Assembly (NCBI RefSeq): GCF_002234595.1
Contig: NZ_NMUL01000016.1
Coordinates: 62,001 to 126,000 of the forward strand
DNA from: Amycolatopsis vastitatis
GTDB taxonomy: Bacteria; Actinomycetota; Actinomycetes; Mycobacteriales; Pseudonocardiaceae
Length of the DNA stretch: 64,000 nt
Direction: 5' to 3'
Under the pieces are notes generated by a model that saw nothing but the letters and a program-made list of their open reading frames with translations, had not been told where the DNA came from and searched no databases. The position numbers and the translations under genes are program-made. Below are positions 33,663 to 40,828 of this stretch, piece after piece (position 1 is the stretch's first letter; each line of letters begins with the position of its first letter).

Positions 33663-33690
33663 TTGCGCGTCGCGACCCGCGGGCTACTGT
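33663..33690 (+). promoter_or_regulatory. Putative sigma-70-type promoter of the Y RNA cluster
   Basis: TTGCGC (33663-33668) and TACTGT (33685-33690) are separated by 16 bases. A transcript starting seven bases after the -10 box would begin at about 33697, exactly where the first Y RNA stem begins. The match in position is the main support. Confidence 0.5.
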
Positions 33691-33697
33691 GGATCTC

Positions 33698-33778
33698 GCC
33701 CGGTGCGACGGTGAGGGTTACTTCTCTGGTATCCCTTGGGTTCGACTCCCGAAAGCCTTCACCACTGCGACCTCGGGC
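33698..33778 (+). ncRNA. Y RNA-like ncRNA 1 with T-arm mimic
   Basis: This RNA of about 81 nt has an outer stem GCCCG/CGGGC (33698-33702 with 33774-33778), an internal loop, and an inner 8-bp stem GGTGAGGG/CCTTCACC (33710-33717 with 33756-33763). That two-stem form with a bulged, conserved region (CCCGGTGCGA) is the Ro-binding layout of Y RNAs. Inside, 33736-33752 is a perfect T-arm mimic: a 5-bp stem around the loop TTCGACT, which fits the tRNA T-loop consensus TTCRANY. No D-arm is visible. It shares the GGTTACTTC motif with the two RNAs that follow and lies upstream of the Ro60 gene, as do known bacterial Y RNAs. Confidence 0.75.
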
Positions 33779-33789
33779 ACACACACGCA

Positions 33790-33860
33790 CTCCCGGTGCG
33801 AAGCCCGCGGTTACTTCATGCTGTAAACACGAAACCCGCGGGTGGCGAAGATCTCGGGAG
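33790..33860 (+). ncRNA. Y RNA-like ncRNA 2 (short, no tRNA-like module)
   Basis: This RNA of about 71 nt has outer stem CTCCCG/CGGGAG (33790-33795 with 33855-33860) and inner stem CCCGCGG/CCGCGGG (33804-33810 with 33836-33842). It carries the same CCCGGTGCGA and GGTTACTTC motifs in the same spacing as the flanking RNAs. The inner-stem sequences differ completely but still pair, which is strong evidence for selection on structure. The 25-nt apical region has no T-arm. It begins 12 bases after RNA 1, so processing from a common transcript is likely. Confidence 0.68.
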
Positions 33861-33873
33861 CCACGGCTTCACC

Positions 33874-34012
33874 GATGCCCGGTGCGCAGGCGAGGGTTAC
33901 TTCCTCTTAATGGGCAGGTCGGGGGTTCGAATCCCTCCCGGGCCACACAGTGGCCCGGTAGCTCAGCAGGCAGAGCAGCAACGTACCTTCACCGACTTCG
34001 ATCTCGGGCATC
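33874..34012 (+). ncRNA. Y RNA-like ncRNA 3 with permuted tRNA-like domain (YrlA-like)
   Basis: This RNA of about 139 nt has outer stem GATGCCCG/CGGGCATC (33874-33881 with 34005-34012) and inner stem GGCGAGGGT/ACCTTCACC with one mismatch. Inside is a tRNA-like module in permuted order: variable-loop-like AGGTC (33916), T-arm GGGGG-TTCGAAT-CCCTC (33921-33937), a 7-bp acceptor-like stem CCGGGCC/GGCCCGG closed by the loop ACACAGT (33938-33958), TA like tRNA positions 8-9, then D-arm GCTC-AGCAGGCA-GAGC (33961-33976). The Y RNA stems replace the anticodon arm. This matches the described YrlA class of Ro60-bound, tRNA-mimicking RNAs. The Ro60 gene begins 38 bases later. Confidence 0.85.
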
Positions 34013-34049
34013 GCTGTGGCCGTGGCTCCCTCGGCAAGAGGGGGAAACG

Positions 34050-35633
34050 ATGAGCAAGTTCAACACCGCACGAGCACCCGCCGCGACCTCGCCGGTCCGC
34101 GGCGAGGCGACGCCGTCCACGGTCACCCACCAGGGCGGCGCCGGCTACGCGCGCGACACCCGGTCGGAGCTGTTCCTGCTCGCCGTGACCAACATGGTCG
34201 GCGAGCACACCTACTACGAGACCGCGGGCACCCGCGACTCCCGCTTCACCGACCTGGTCCGGCGGTCCACCCTGGACGATCCACAGTGGACCGCGCGGTT
34301 CCTGCGCTGGCTGCGCACGGACGCGAACCTGCGCACGGCGGCCCTCGTCGGCGCGGCCGAGTTCGCCAAGGCGCGACGGGACGCGGGGCTCGACGGGCTG
34401 AGCCGCCAGGTCGTCGCGAGTGTGCTGCAGCGGGCCGACGAGCCCGGTGAGCTGCTCGCGTACTGGACGTCCGTGCACGGCCGCGCCGTTCCGAAGCCGG
34501 TCAAGCGCGGCATCGCCGACGCGGTCGAGAAGCTCTACGACGAGCGGTCCTTCGCCAAGTGGGACTCGGCCTCGAGGGCGTTCCGGTTCGCCGACGTCCT
34601 GGAGCTGACCCACCCGGTGAAGCGCGACGACGCGCAGGGCGCCCTGTTCCGGCACATCCTCGACGAGCGGCACGACCGCGGCAACGCGGTCCCGGACGCC
34701 CTGGAGACGCTGCGGGCCCGGGCCGAGCTGCTGTCGTGGGACGTCGGCTGCCGCCGCGAGCTGTTCGCCCGTCCCGGCGCGGCGGACGTCCTGCGCGCGG
34801 CGGGCATGACGTGGGAGTCGGTCGCCGGCTGGCTGCAGGGTCCGCTGGACGCCCGTGTCTGGGAGGCGCTGATCCCGTCGATGGGCTACATGGCTCTCTT
34901 GCGAAACGTTCGCAACTTCGACGAGGCCGGTGTCTCGGACGCGGTAGCGCAGCGGGTCGCCGGGCGGCTCGCCGACCCGGCGCAGGTCGCGAAGTCGCGG
35001 CAGCTGCCGATGCGGTTCCTGTCGGCCTACCGCGCGGCGCCGTCGCTGCGCTGGGCGTGGGCGCTGGAGCAGGCGGTTTCGCATGCGCTGGCCAATGTGC
35101 CCGTACTGGCCGGCCGCACGCTCGTTCTCGTCGACACGTCGACGTCGATGAACATGGGCTTCAGCAAGGACGGGACCCTGATGCGCTGGGACGCGGCCGC
35201 GGTGTTCGGCCTGGCGCTGGGCCGGCGCTGCGCGAACGCCGACGTCGTGTCGTTCTCGGACCGCCTCCTGGGCGGCACGCGGACCAAGGAGTTCAAGCTG
35301 CGCCCGGGCGGCTCACTGCTGAGCGACGTCGAGCGCTGGAAGTCCGGCGGGTTCTTCCTCGGCGGCGGCACCAACACGTCCGGCGCGTTGAGGAAGCACT
35401 TCGCGAAGCACGACCGCGTCGTCATCCTCACCGACGAGCAGGCCGGGTGGGGCGACGTCGGGCAGGCGCTGCCCGCGCGCGTCCCGCTGTACACGTGGAA
35501 CCTGGCGGGCTACCGCGTCGGCCACGCGCCGTCCGGGAGCGCGTACCGGCACACGTTCGGCGGCCTGACCGACCAGGGATTCCGGATGATCCCGCTGCTG
35601 GAGCGGGGCCAGAACGCCGACTGGCCGTTCTGA
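34050..35633 (+). CDS. rsr: Ro60 ortholog (Rsr), TROVE-domain RNA-binding ring protein
   Basis: This 527-residue protein matches the TROVE/Ro60 family. Residues about 1-340 form the HEAT-repeat ring (NMVGEHTYYET, WTARFLRWLRTDANLRTAAL, MGYMALLRNVRNFDEAG) and about 355-527 form a von Willebrand A domain with the MIDAS motif DTSTSM and FLGGGTNTS. Ro60 binds misfolded RNA in its ring and Y RNAs on its rim; in bacteria a Y RNA links it to the exonuclease PNPase for structured-RNA decay, or it works in rRNA maturation under stress. PNPase and RtcB genes are not in this window. The ATG has AAGAGGGGGAA upstream. It is preceded by three Y RNA-like genes and followed by a strong terminator, so it may be a self-contained unit. 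Confidence 0.95.
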   Translation: MSKFNTARAPAATSPVRGEATPSTVTHQGGAGYARDTRSELFLLAVTNMVGEHTYYETAGTRDSRFTDLVRRSTLDDPQWTARFLRWLRTDANLRTAALVGAAEFAKARRDAGLDGLSRQVVASVLQRADEPGELLAYWTSVHGRAVPKPVKRGIADAVEKLYDERSFAKWDSASRAFRFADVLELTHPVKRDDAQGALFRHILDERHDRGNAVPDALETLRARAELLSWDVGCRRELFARPGAADVLRAAGMTWESVAGWLQGPLDARVWEALIPSMGYMALLRNVRNFDEAGVSDAVAQRVAGRLADPAQVAKSRQLPMRFLSAYRAAPSLRWAWALEQAVSHALANVPVLAGRTLVLVDTSTSMNMGFSKDGTLMRWDAAAVFGLALGRRCANADVVSFSDRLLGGTRTKEFKLRPGGSLLSDVERWKSGGFFLGGGTNTSGALRKHFAKHDRVVILTDEQAGWGDVGQALPARVPLYTWNLAGYRVGHAPSGSAYRHTFGGLTDQGFRMIPLLERGQNADWPF

Positions 35634-35646
35634 GAAACGCCACGGA

Positions 35647-35673
35647 GGCCCCCATGCCGAGAGCATGGGGGCC
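35647..35673 (+). terminator. Rho-independent-type hairpin after rsr
   Basis: GGCCCCCATGC and GCATGGGGGCC form a perfect 11-bp stem with the five-base loop CGAGA, starting 13 bases after the rsr stop. Only two T residues follow, as is common for actinobacterial terminators. Confidence 0.8.
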
Positions 35674-35734
35674 TTCGCGCTGTGCACGGACGGTCACGGA
35701 AGTAGCCGTGGACCGCTGACTAGTCTGCGCCGTA

Positions 35735-35750
35735 TAGTCCACGTGGAATA
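35735..35750. promoter_or_regulatory. Palindrome around TCCACGTGGA, candidate PadR operator
   Basis: TAGTCCACGTGGAATA has a perfect 10-bp core and 14 of 16 symmetric positions. It lies 23 bases before the PadR start, inside the likely promoter. PadR regulators of drug pumps commonly repress their own operon through such a site. Confidence 0.65.
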
Positions 35751-35772
35751 AACGACATGGAGGGATCCGATC

Positions 35773-36402
35773 ATGGCTTCGGCCAAGCTGACGCCGCTCG
35801 GCATCGCCGTGCTGGAGCTGCTGCACGAGAAGCCCATGCACCCCTACGAGATGGCTCAGCTCATGCGCGAGCGGTACGTCGACACCCGGGTCAACGTGAA
35901 AGCGGGCTCGCTCTACCACACCGTGGAACGTCTGCACCGCAGCGGTTTCATCGAGGTGGTCGACACCCTGCGTGACGGCAGGCGGCCCGAACGGACCGTC
36001 TACGGCATGACGCAGGCCGGGCTGGACGAGTTCAACCAGCGCGGCCGGGAACTCGTGGGGGACATCGTCAAGGAGTACCCCGCCTTCCTGTCGGGGCTCG
36101 CCGTCATCGACGAGCTGGGCAAAGAGGTGTCCCTGCTCGAACTCGAACACCGGGTCACGCGGCTGCGGGCCGGCGTCGCCGCCGACCAGGCCGTCCTGGA
36201 CCACCTCGCCGGGGACGGGACGCCGGAGATCTACTGGCTGGACTGGCGTTACCAGTGCGACCACCGGAAGTTCGAGCTGGCGTGGACCGAGCGGCTCCTC
36301 GAAGAACTGAAGTCCGGGCGGATCCCGTTCCAGGACAGCGACCGAGAACCACACCTGACGCTCATCACCAAGGAAGACGACGATGAACGCAAGACAAGCT
36401 AA
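35773..36402 (+). CDS. PadR-family transcriptional regulator
   Basis: This 209-residue protein has the PadR winged helix (LTPLGIAVLELLHEKPMHPY, VKAGSLYHTVERLHRSGFIEVV, RTVYGMTQAG) and a C-terminal Vir_act_alpha-type helical dimerisation domain (about 95-190). The start has GGAGGGATCC upstream. Its last 20 bases overlap the transporter gene, so the two are co-expressed, and the regulator probably responds to a compound exported by that pump. Confidence 0.93.
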   Translation: MASAKLTPLGIAVLELLHEKPMHPYEMAQLMRERYVDTRVNVKAGSLYHTVERLHRSGFIEVVDTLRDGRRPERTVYGMTQAGLDEFNQRGRELVGDIVKEYPAFLSGLAVIDELGKEVSLLELEHRVTRLRAGVAADQAVLDHLAGDGTPEIYWLDWRYQCDHRKFELAWTERLLEELKSGRIPFQDSDREPHLTLITKEDDDERKTS

Positions 36403-37996
36403 CCCGTGGGCCGCGCTCGGCGCGCTGTGCCTGGGCTTCTTCATGATCCTGCTCGACACGACGATCGTGTCGATCGCGATCCCGACCATGCTGCGCGAGC
36501 TGGGCGCCGGGCTGAACTCGATCGTCTGGGTGATCAGCGTCTACCTGCTGACCTACGCCGTGCCGATGCTGTTCACCAGCCGGCTCGGTGACCGCTTCGG
36601 CCCGAAGCGCGTCTTCCTCGCCGGGCTCGTCGTCTTCACCGGCGCGTCGCTGTGGTGCGGCCTGTCCGGCAACGCCGAGATGCTCATCGCCGCGCGGGCC
36701 GTGCAGGGGCTCGGCGCCGCGTTGATGACGCCGCAGACGCTCGCGTTCATCACGCACCTGTTCCCGCCGTCCAAGCGCGGCCCGGCGATGGGCATGTGGG
36801 GCGGCGTCGCCGGGCTGGCGACGATCGCGGGCCCGCTGCTCGGCGGCGTGCTGGTCGACCACTTCGGCTGGGAGTGGATCTTCTTCGTCAACGTGCCGAT
36901 CGGCGTGGTCGCCATCGTGCTCACGCTGCTGCTGGTGCCGGACTGGCAGCCGAAGCACGCGCACTCGTTCGACCTGCTGGGCATCCTGCTCTCGAGCGCG
37001 GCCTTGCTCTGCATCGTGTTCGGCGTCCAGAACGGGCAGCAGTACGACTGGGGCACGGTCTTCGGCGGGATCACGGTGTTCGAGATCATCGGCGCCGGCG
37101 TGGTGCTGCTGATCGCGTTCGTGGTGTGGCAGCGGGTCAACAAGCGCGAGCCGATGCTGCCGCTGGAGGTGTTCTCGAACCGGAACTTCTCGGCCGGGAC
37201 GCTCACCGCGGCGACGGTCGGCTTCGCGATGACCGGCATGTTCCTCCCGCTGGTGATCTACATCCAGTCGGTGCTCCAGCTGACCCCGACGACGGCGGGG
37301 CTGCTGACCGCGCCGATGTCGCTGCTGGCGGGGATCGTGGCCCCGTTCGTCGGGCACCTTTCGGACAAGGTCAACGGCAAGTACCTGGTGATGTTCGGCC
37401 TCGCCGCGCTCGCCGCCGGGCTGGGGATCATCGCGCTGCAGGCGACGCCGGACAGCAGCCCGTGGGCGTTCGTCCCGGCGCTGCTGGTGTGCGGGCTCGG
37501 CATCGGCTGCATCTTCTCCCCGATGAGCAACATGACGATGGGGTCGGTCGAGCCGCGGCTGGCCGGGACCGCGTCCGGCATCTTCAACACCGCGCGGCAG
37601 GTCGGCGGCGTGCTCGGCAGCGCGGCGATCGGCGTGCTGCTGCAGGCGCGGATCAGCGCCTCCATCGCCGACGAAGCGACGAAGGCGGCGGCGCAGCTGC
37701 CGGAGCCGTACCGGGCGCCGTTCGCGGAGGGCATCGCCCACGCCGCGGCGGGCACGGGTGAGTTCGGCTCGGCGGGCGGTCCGTCGCCGATGCCCGGCCT
37801 GCCCGCGGAGATCGCCGCCCAGGCGGGGAAGCTCGCGACCCAGGCCGTCCACAGTGGACTGACCGACGCGGCCCGCGTGACGATGCTGCTGCCGATGGGC
37901 GTGCTCCTGCTCGGCGTGGTTTCGGCGGCGGTGCTGCGGAAGGTCGAGCCGCGCTGGGGCAAGCCGGCCGCGACGCCCGAGGCCGCCACGGCCTGA
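36383..37996 (+). CDS. MFS drug:H+ antiporter, DHA2 family (EmrB/QacA-like)
   Basis: This 537-residue inner-membrane transporter has about 14 predicted helices. The DHA2 marks are visible: LDTTIVSIAIPTMLRELG in helix 1, the motif-A-like RLGDRFGPKRVFLAGLVVF, and GPLLGGVLVDHFGWEWIFFV in helix 5. It should export lipophilic drugs or toxic metabolites using the proton gradient. It overlaps the PadR gene and ends at a 17-bp hairpin terminator. Confidence 0.93.
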   Translation: MNARQANPWAALGALCLGFFMILLDTTIVSIAIPTMLRELGAGLNSIVWVISVYLLTYAVPMLFTSRLGDRFGPKRVFLAGLVVFTGASLWCGLSGNAEMLIAARAVQGLGAALMTPQTLAFITHLFPPSKRGPAMGMWGGVAGLATIAGPLLGGVLVDHFGWEWIFFVNVPIGVVAIVLTLLLVPDWQPKHAHSFDLLGILLSSAALLCIVFGVQNGQQYDWGTVFGGITVFEIIGAGVVLLIAFVVWQRVNKREPMLPLEVFSNRNFSAGTLTAATVGFAMTGMFLPLVIYIQSVLQLTPTTAGLLTAPMSLLAGIVAPFVGHLSDKVNGKYLVMFGLAALAAGLGIIALQATPDSSPWAFVPALLVCGLGIGCIFSPMSNMTMGSVEPRLAGTASGIFNTARQVGGVLGSAAIGVLLQARISASIADEATKAAAQLPEPYRAPFAEGIAHAAAGTGEFGSAGGPSPMPGLPAEIAAQAGKLATQAVHSGLTDAARVTMLLPMGVLLLGVVSAAVLRKVEPRWGKPAATPEAATA

Positions 37997-38001
37997 ACCG
38001 C

Positions 38002-38044
38002 GCAGGCCCCCGCTCCGGGTGTCGGGACCGGAGCGGGGGCCTGC
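38002..38044 (+). terminator. Strong hairpin terminator after the MFS gene
   Basis: GCAGGCCCCCGCTCCGG and CCGGAGCGGGGGCCTGC form a perfect 17-bp stem with a nine-base loop, six bases after the stop. It lies between convergent genes and may serve both, since the GH3 gene ends 84 bases further on. Confidence 0.8.
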
Positions 38045-38128
38045 ACGGACCGCGGGAGCGGTGGTCCAGCGGGGGTCGTGAGTGAATAACAGTGTTCTAA
38101 CCCGCTTTTTCACTCACGAGCCACCCTC

Positions 38129-39976
38129 TTACCGGCGGCGGTAGGACAAGCCGTACCCGTACGGGAACAGGCCCTGCTTTCCGTCGCCGGCGTTGATCGG
38201 TTCCTGCGAAGAGCTCTTCGGCCAGGTGAAGTTCAGCTTCCCGGTCGGGTTGTAGTCGCCGTACAGCACGTCCGCGACGCCGGCGCCTTCCGATCCCGGC
38301 AGCCAAGCCGCCACGAGCCCGTTGAACGAGGGCAGCTGCGCGGCGATGTCCAGCGGCCGCCCCGACACCGTCACGACGACCAGCGGCACACCCGAGGCCT
38401 TCAGCTTGCCGATGAGGGCGAGGTCTTCGGCGTCGAGGCCGAGTCCGTTCGGCCGGTCTCCCTGCCCTTCGGCATACGGCGTTTCGCCCACCACGGCGAC
38501 CGCGACCTGGTAGCTGGAGTCGATTCCGTTACCCGCACGGTCATACGTCACTCCCGTGCCCTTCCCGGCACCCGCTTTGATGCCGTCGAGGATCGTCGTG
38601 CCCGGGATGACCCGCTCGCCGCTCTGGCCCTGCCAGGTGAGCGTCCAGCCGCCAGCCTGGTTGCCCATGTCGTTCGCGTTCTTCCCGGCCACGAAGATCT
38701 TGTTGTTCTTCTTGGCCAGCGGCAGCACGCCGTCGTTCTTCAGCAGCACCTGCGACTCGCGCGCCGCCTGCCGCGCCAGTGCGTGGTGCGCCGCGCTGCC
38801 GAAGTCCTTCTGCAGCGAGCGATCGGTGTACGGGTGGTCGAACAGGCCCAGCTCGAACTTCTTCGTGAGGATCCGCCGGTTGGCGTCGTCGATGCGCGAC
38901 ATCGGCACGTCGCCGTTGAGCACTTCGGCGCGCAGCGTGTCGATGAACTTCTGGTAGTCGTTGGGCACCATCACCATGTCGATCCCGGCGTTGACGGCCC
39001 GCTTGACCTCGGCCGCGGTGAACCCGGTCTGCCCGTCGATCTGGTCGATGCCGTTCCAGTCCGAGACCACGTACCCGGTGAAGCCCAGCTCGCCCTTGAG
39101 CAGGTCGGTGATCAGGAACTTGTTGCCGTGGTCCTTGACGCCGTTCCAGCTGTTGAAGCTGATCATCACCGAGCCGACGCCGTGGTCGACCGCGGCCCGG
39201 AACGGCGGCAGGTGGATCTTCCGCAGCTCGTCGAGGCTGATCTGGGTGTTGCCCTGGTCGACGCCGCCGGTGGTGCCGCCGTCGCCGATGAAGTGCTTGG
39301 CCGTGGCCATGACCGACGTCCGGTCGCCGAGATCGCGGCCCTGCAGGCCTTCGATGACCACGGAGTTCTCGACGGCGTTGCGGGGGATCTCGCCGAAGGA
39401 CTCGTACGTGCGGCCCCAGCGGTCGTCGCGGGCGACGCACAGGCAGGGCGCGAAGGCCCACTTGACGCCGGTGGCGGCGGTTTCCTCGGCGGTGACCGCA
39501 CCGATCCTCTCGACCAGCTGCGGGTCGTTCGCCGCGCCCAGGCCGATGTTGTGCGGGAAGACCGTCGCGCCGTAGACGTTGTTGTGGCCGTGCACGGCGT
39601 CGGAGCCGTAGACGATCGGGATGCCGAGGCCGGTGGAAGTAACCGCTTTCTGGTAGGCGTCGATCATGTCCGCCCACCCCGCGGGGGTGTTCGGCGACGG
39701 CACCGAACCGCCACCGGAGAGGATCGAGCCGAGCCGCGCGGCCGCGGCCTGGGCGGGCGTCGCGGATCCGCGCTCGCCCTGGGTCATCTGCCCGATCTTG
39801 TCGTCGAGGGTCATCCGCGCCATCAGGTCCTTGACGCGCGAGGACACTGGAGCGTGGGAGTTCTTGTAGAGCGGCGTCGCCGACGCGGACGCCGCGGGGA
39901 CGAGGACGGTGCCCGAGAGGAGGAGACCGGCCAGGACAGCGGTTCGCAGTGATCTCGTGGTGCGGAGGAGCGGCAT
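38129..39976 (-). CDS. Secreted GH3 family beta-glucosidase-type glycoside hydrolase
   Basis: This 615-residue enzyme has a Sec signal peptide (about 1-32, ending ASASA). The GH3 N-terminal barrel follows (about 45-370: LDDKIGQMTQGE, YGSDAVHGHNN, FAPCLCVARDDRWGRTYESF, ATAKHFIGDGGT). The nucleophile Asp is in TGYVVSDWNGID near residue 300. The C-terminal alpha/beta sandwich (about 400-605) includes the acid/base region. It should release glucose or related sugars from beta-linked oligosaccharides outside the cell. GGAGAGAACC precedes the ATG. Confidence 0.93.
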   Translation of the reverse strand: MPLLRTTRSLRTAVLAGLLLSGTVLVPAASASATPLYKNSHAPVSSRVKDLMARMTLDDKIGQMTQGERGSATPAQAAAARLGSILSGGGSVPSPNTPAGWADMIDAYQKAVTSTGLGIPIVYGSDAVHGHNNVYGATVFPHNIGLGAANDPQLVERIGAVTAEETAATGVKWAFAPCLCVARDDRWGRTYESFGEIPRNAVENSVVIEGLQGRDLGDRTSVMATAKHFIGDGGTTGGVDQGNTQISLDELRKIHLPPFRAAVDHGVGSVMISFNSWNGVKDHGNKFLITDLLKGELGFTGYVVSDWNGIDQIDGQTGFTAAEVKRAVNAGIDMVMVPNDYQKFIDTLRAEVLNGDVPMSRIDDANRRILTKKFELGLFDHPYTDRSLQKDFGSAAHHALARQAARESQVLLKNDGVLPLAKKNNKIFVAGKNANDMGNQAGGWTLTWQGQSGERVIPGTTILDGIKAGAGKGTGVTYDRAGNGIDSSYQVAVAVVGETPYAEGQGDRPNGLGLDAEDLALIGKLKASGVPLVVVTVSGRPLDIAAQLPSFNGLVAAWLPGSEGAGVADVLYGDYNPTGKLNFTWPKSSSQEPINAGDGKQGLFPYGYGLSYRRR

Positions 39977-40008
39977 TGGTTCTCTCCGAAACGATCCAGG
40001 GACCCATA

Positions 40009-40025
40009 TGTTGCGAGCCACAACA
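40009..40025. promoter_or_regulatory. Inverted repeat TGTTG..N7..CAACA upstream of GH3
   Basis: Five-base arms TGTTG and CAACA flank seven bases in an AT-richer stretch 33 bases before the GH3 start. It could be an operator for a sugar-responsive repressor, but short arms make this tentative. Confidence 0.4.
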
Positions 40026-40095
40026 AAATAGCTCTCGCTCAGCGTGACGCCGGTCACAATTCGGTCACGACACCTTGTCCGGGTAAGTTTCACGG

Positions 40096-40725
40096 GTGCA
40101 GTTCGTCCTCGCCTCCCAGTCCCCCGCCCGGCTCGCCCTCCTGCGCTCCGCGGGCCTCGATCCCGCCGTGTTCGTCTCCGGCGTCGACGAGGACGCCGTC
40201 GCCGCCTCGCTGACCGATCCGTCGCCGTCGGAGCTCGTCGCCGCCCTCGCCGCGGCCAAGGCCGAAGCGGTCCTCGACCAGGTCGCCGCCGTCCACCCGG
40301 ACGCCGTCGTCGTCGCCTGCGACTCGATGCTGAACATCGGCGGGCGGATGGTCGGCAAACCGGGCGACCCGGACACCGCCCGCCGCCGCTGGGCCGCGAT
40401 GGCGGGAACATCCGGTGAACTCCTCACCGGACACGCGGTCGTCCGGCTCGACGGCGGGACACGCGCGAAGGAGACGTCCGGCTGGGAGGCGACCACCGTC
40501 CGGTTCGGCACGCCGAGCGCCGCCGAGATCGACGCCTACGTCGCCAGCGGCGAGCCGCTCCAGGTCGCCGGCGGCTTCACGATCGACGGCCTGGGCGGCT
40601 GGTTCGTCGAAGGACTCGACGGCGGCCACACGAGCGTCATCGGCATCAGCCTGCCGCTGACGCGCCGGCTGCTGGCCGAGGTCGGCGTGAGTGTCGTGGA
40701 TCTCTGGCGGCCTCCCGCATCCTGA
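40096..40725 (+). CDS. maf: Maf-family nucleotide pyrophosphatase
   Basis: This 209-residue protein has the Maf signature LASQSPARLALLRSAGL at its N-terminus, DSMLNIGGRMVGKPGD, and the C-terminal segment GGFTIDGLGGWFVEGLDGG. Maf proteins hydrolyse modified or non-canonical nucleoside triphosphates to monophosphates. The GTG start is close to the end of a short promoter region shared divergently with the GH3 gene. In mycobacteria maf lies between accE5 and accA3, as it does here in relative order. Confidence 0.93.
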   Translation: MQFVLASQSPARLALLRSAGLDPAVFVSGVDEDAVAASLTDPSPSELVAALAAAKAEAVLDQVAAVHPDAVVVACDSMLNIGGRMVGKPGDPDTARRRWAAMAGTSGELLTGHAVVRLDGGTRAKETSGWEATTVRFGTPSAAEIDAYVASGEPLQVAGGFTIDGLGGWFVEGLDGGHTSVIGISLPLTRRLLAEVGVSVVDLWRPPAS

Positions 40726-40828
40726 GAAAGGCACCACACGAACGGGTGATCCGGAAGAGTCCTCCCTTGCCTAACGTTCTCTTTACCCGGCAAGACAGAC
40801 TGCAACTTTCGAGCACCGGAGTCGCCCC

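Noticed and set aside
33911..33976. An ordinary tRNA gene
   Set aside because: T-arm and D-arm motifs are clear, but the order is permuted, the acceptor-like stem is closed by a loop, and there is no anticodon arm. It is part of a Y RNA-like molecule.
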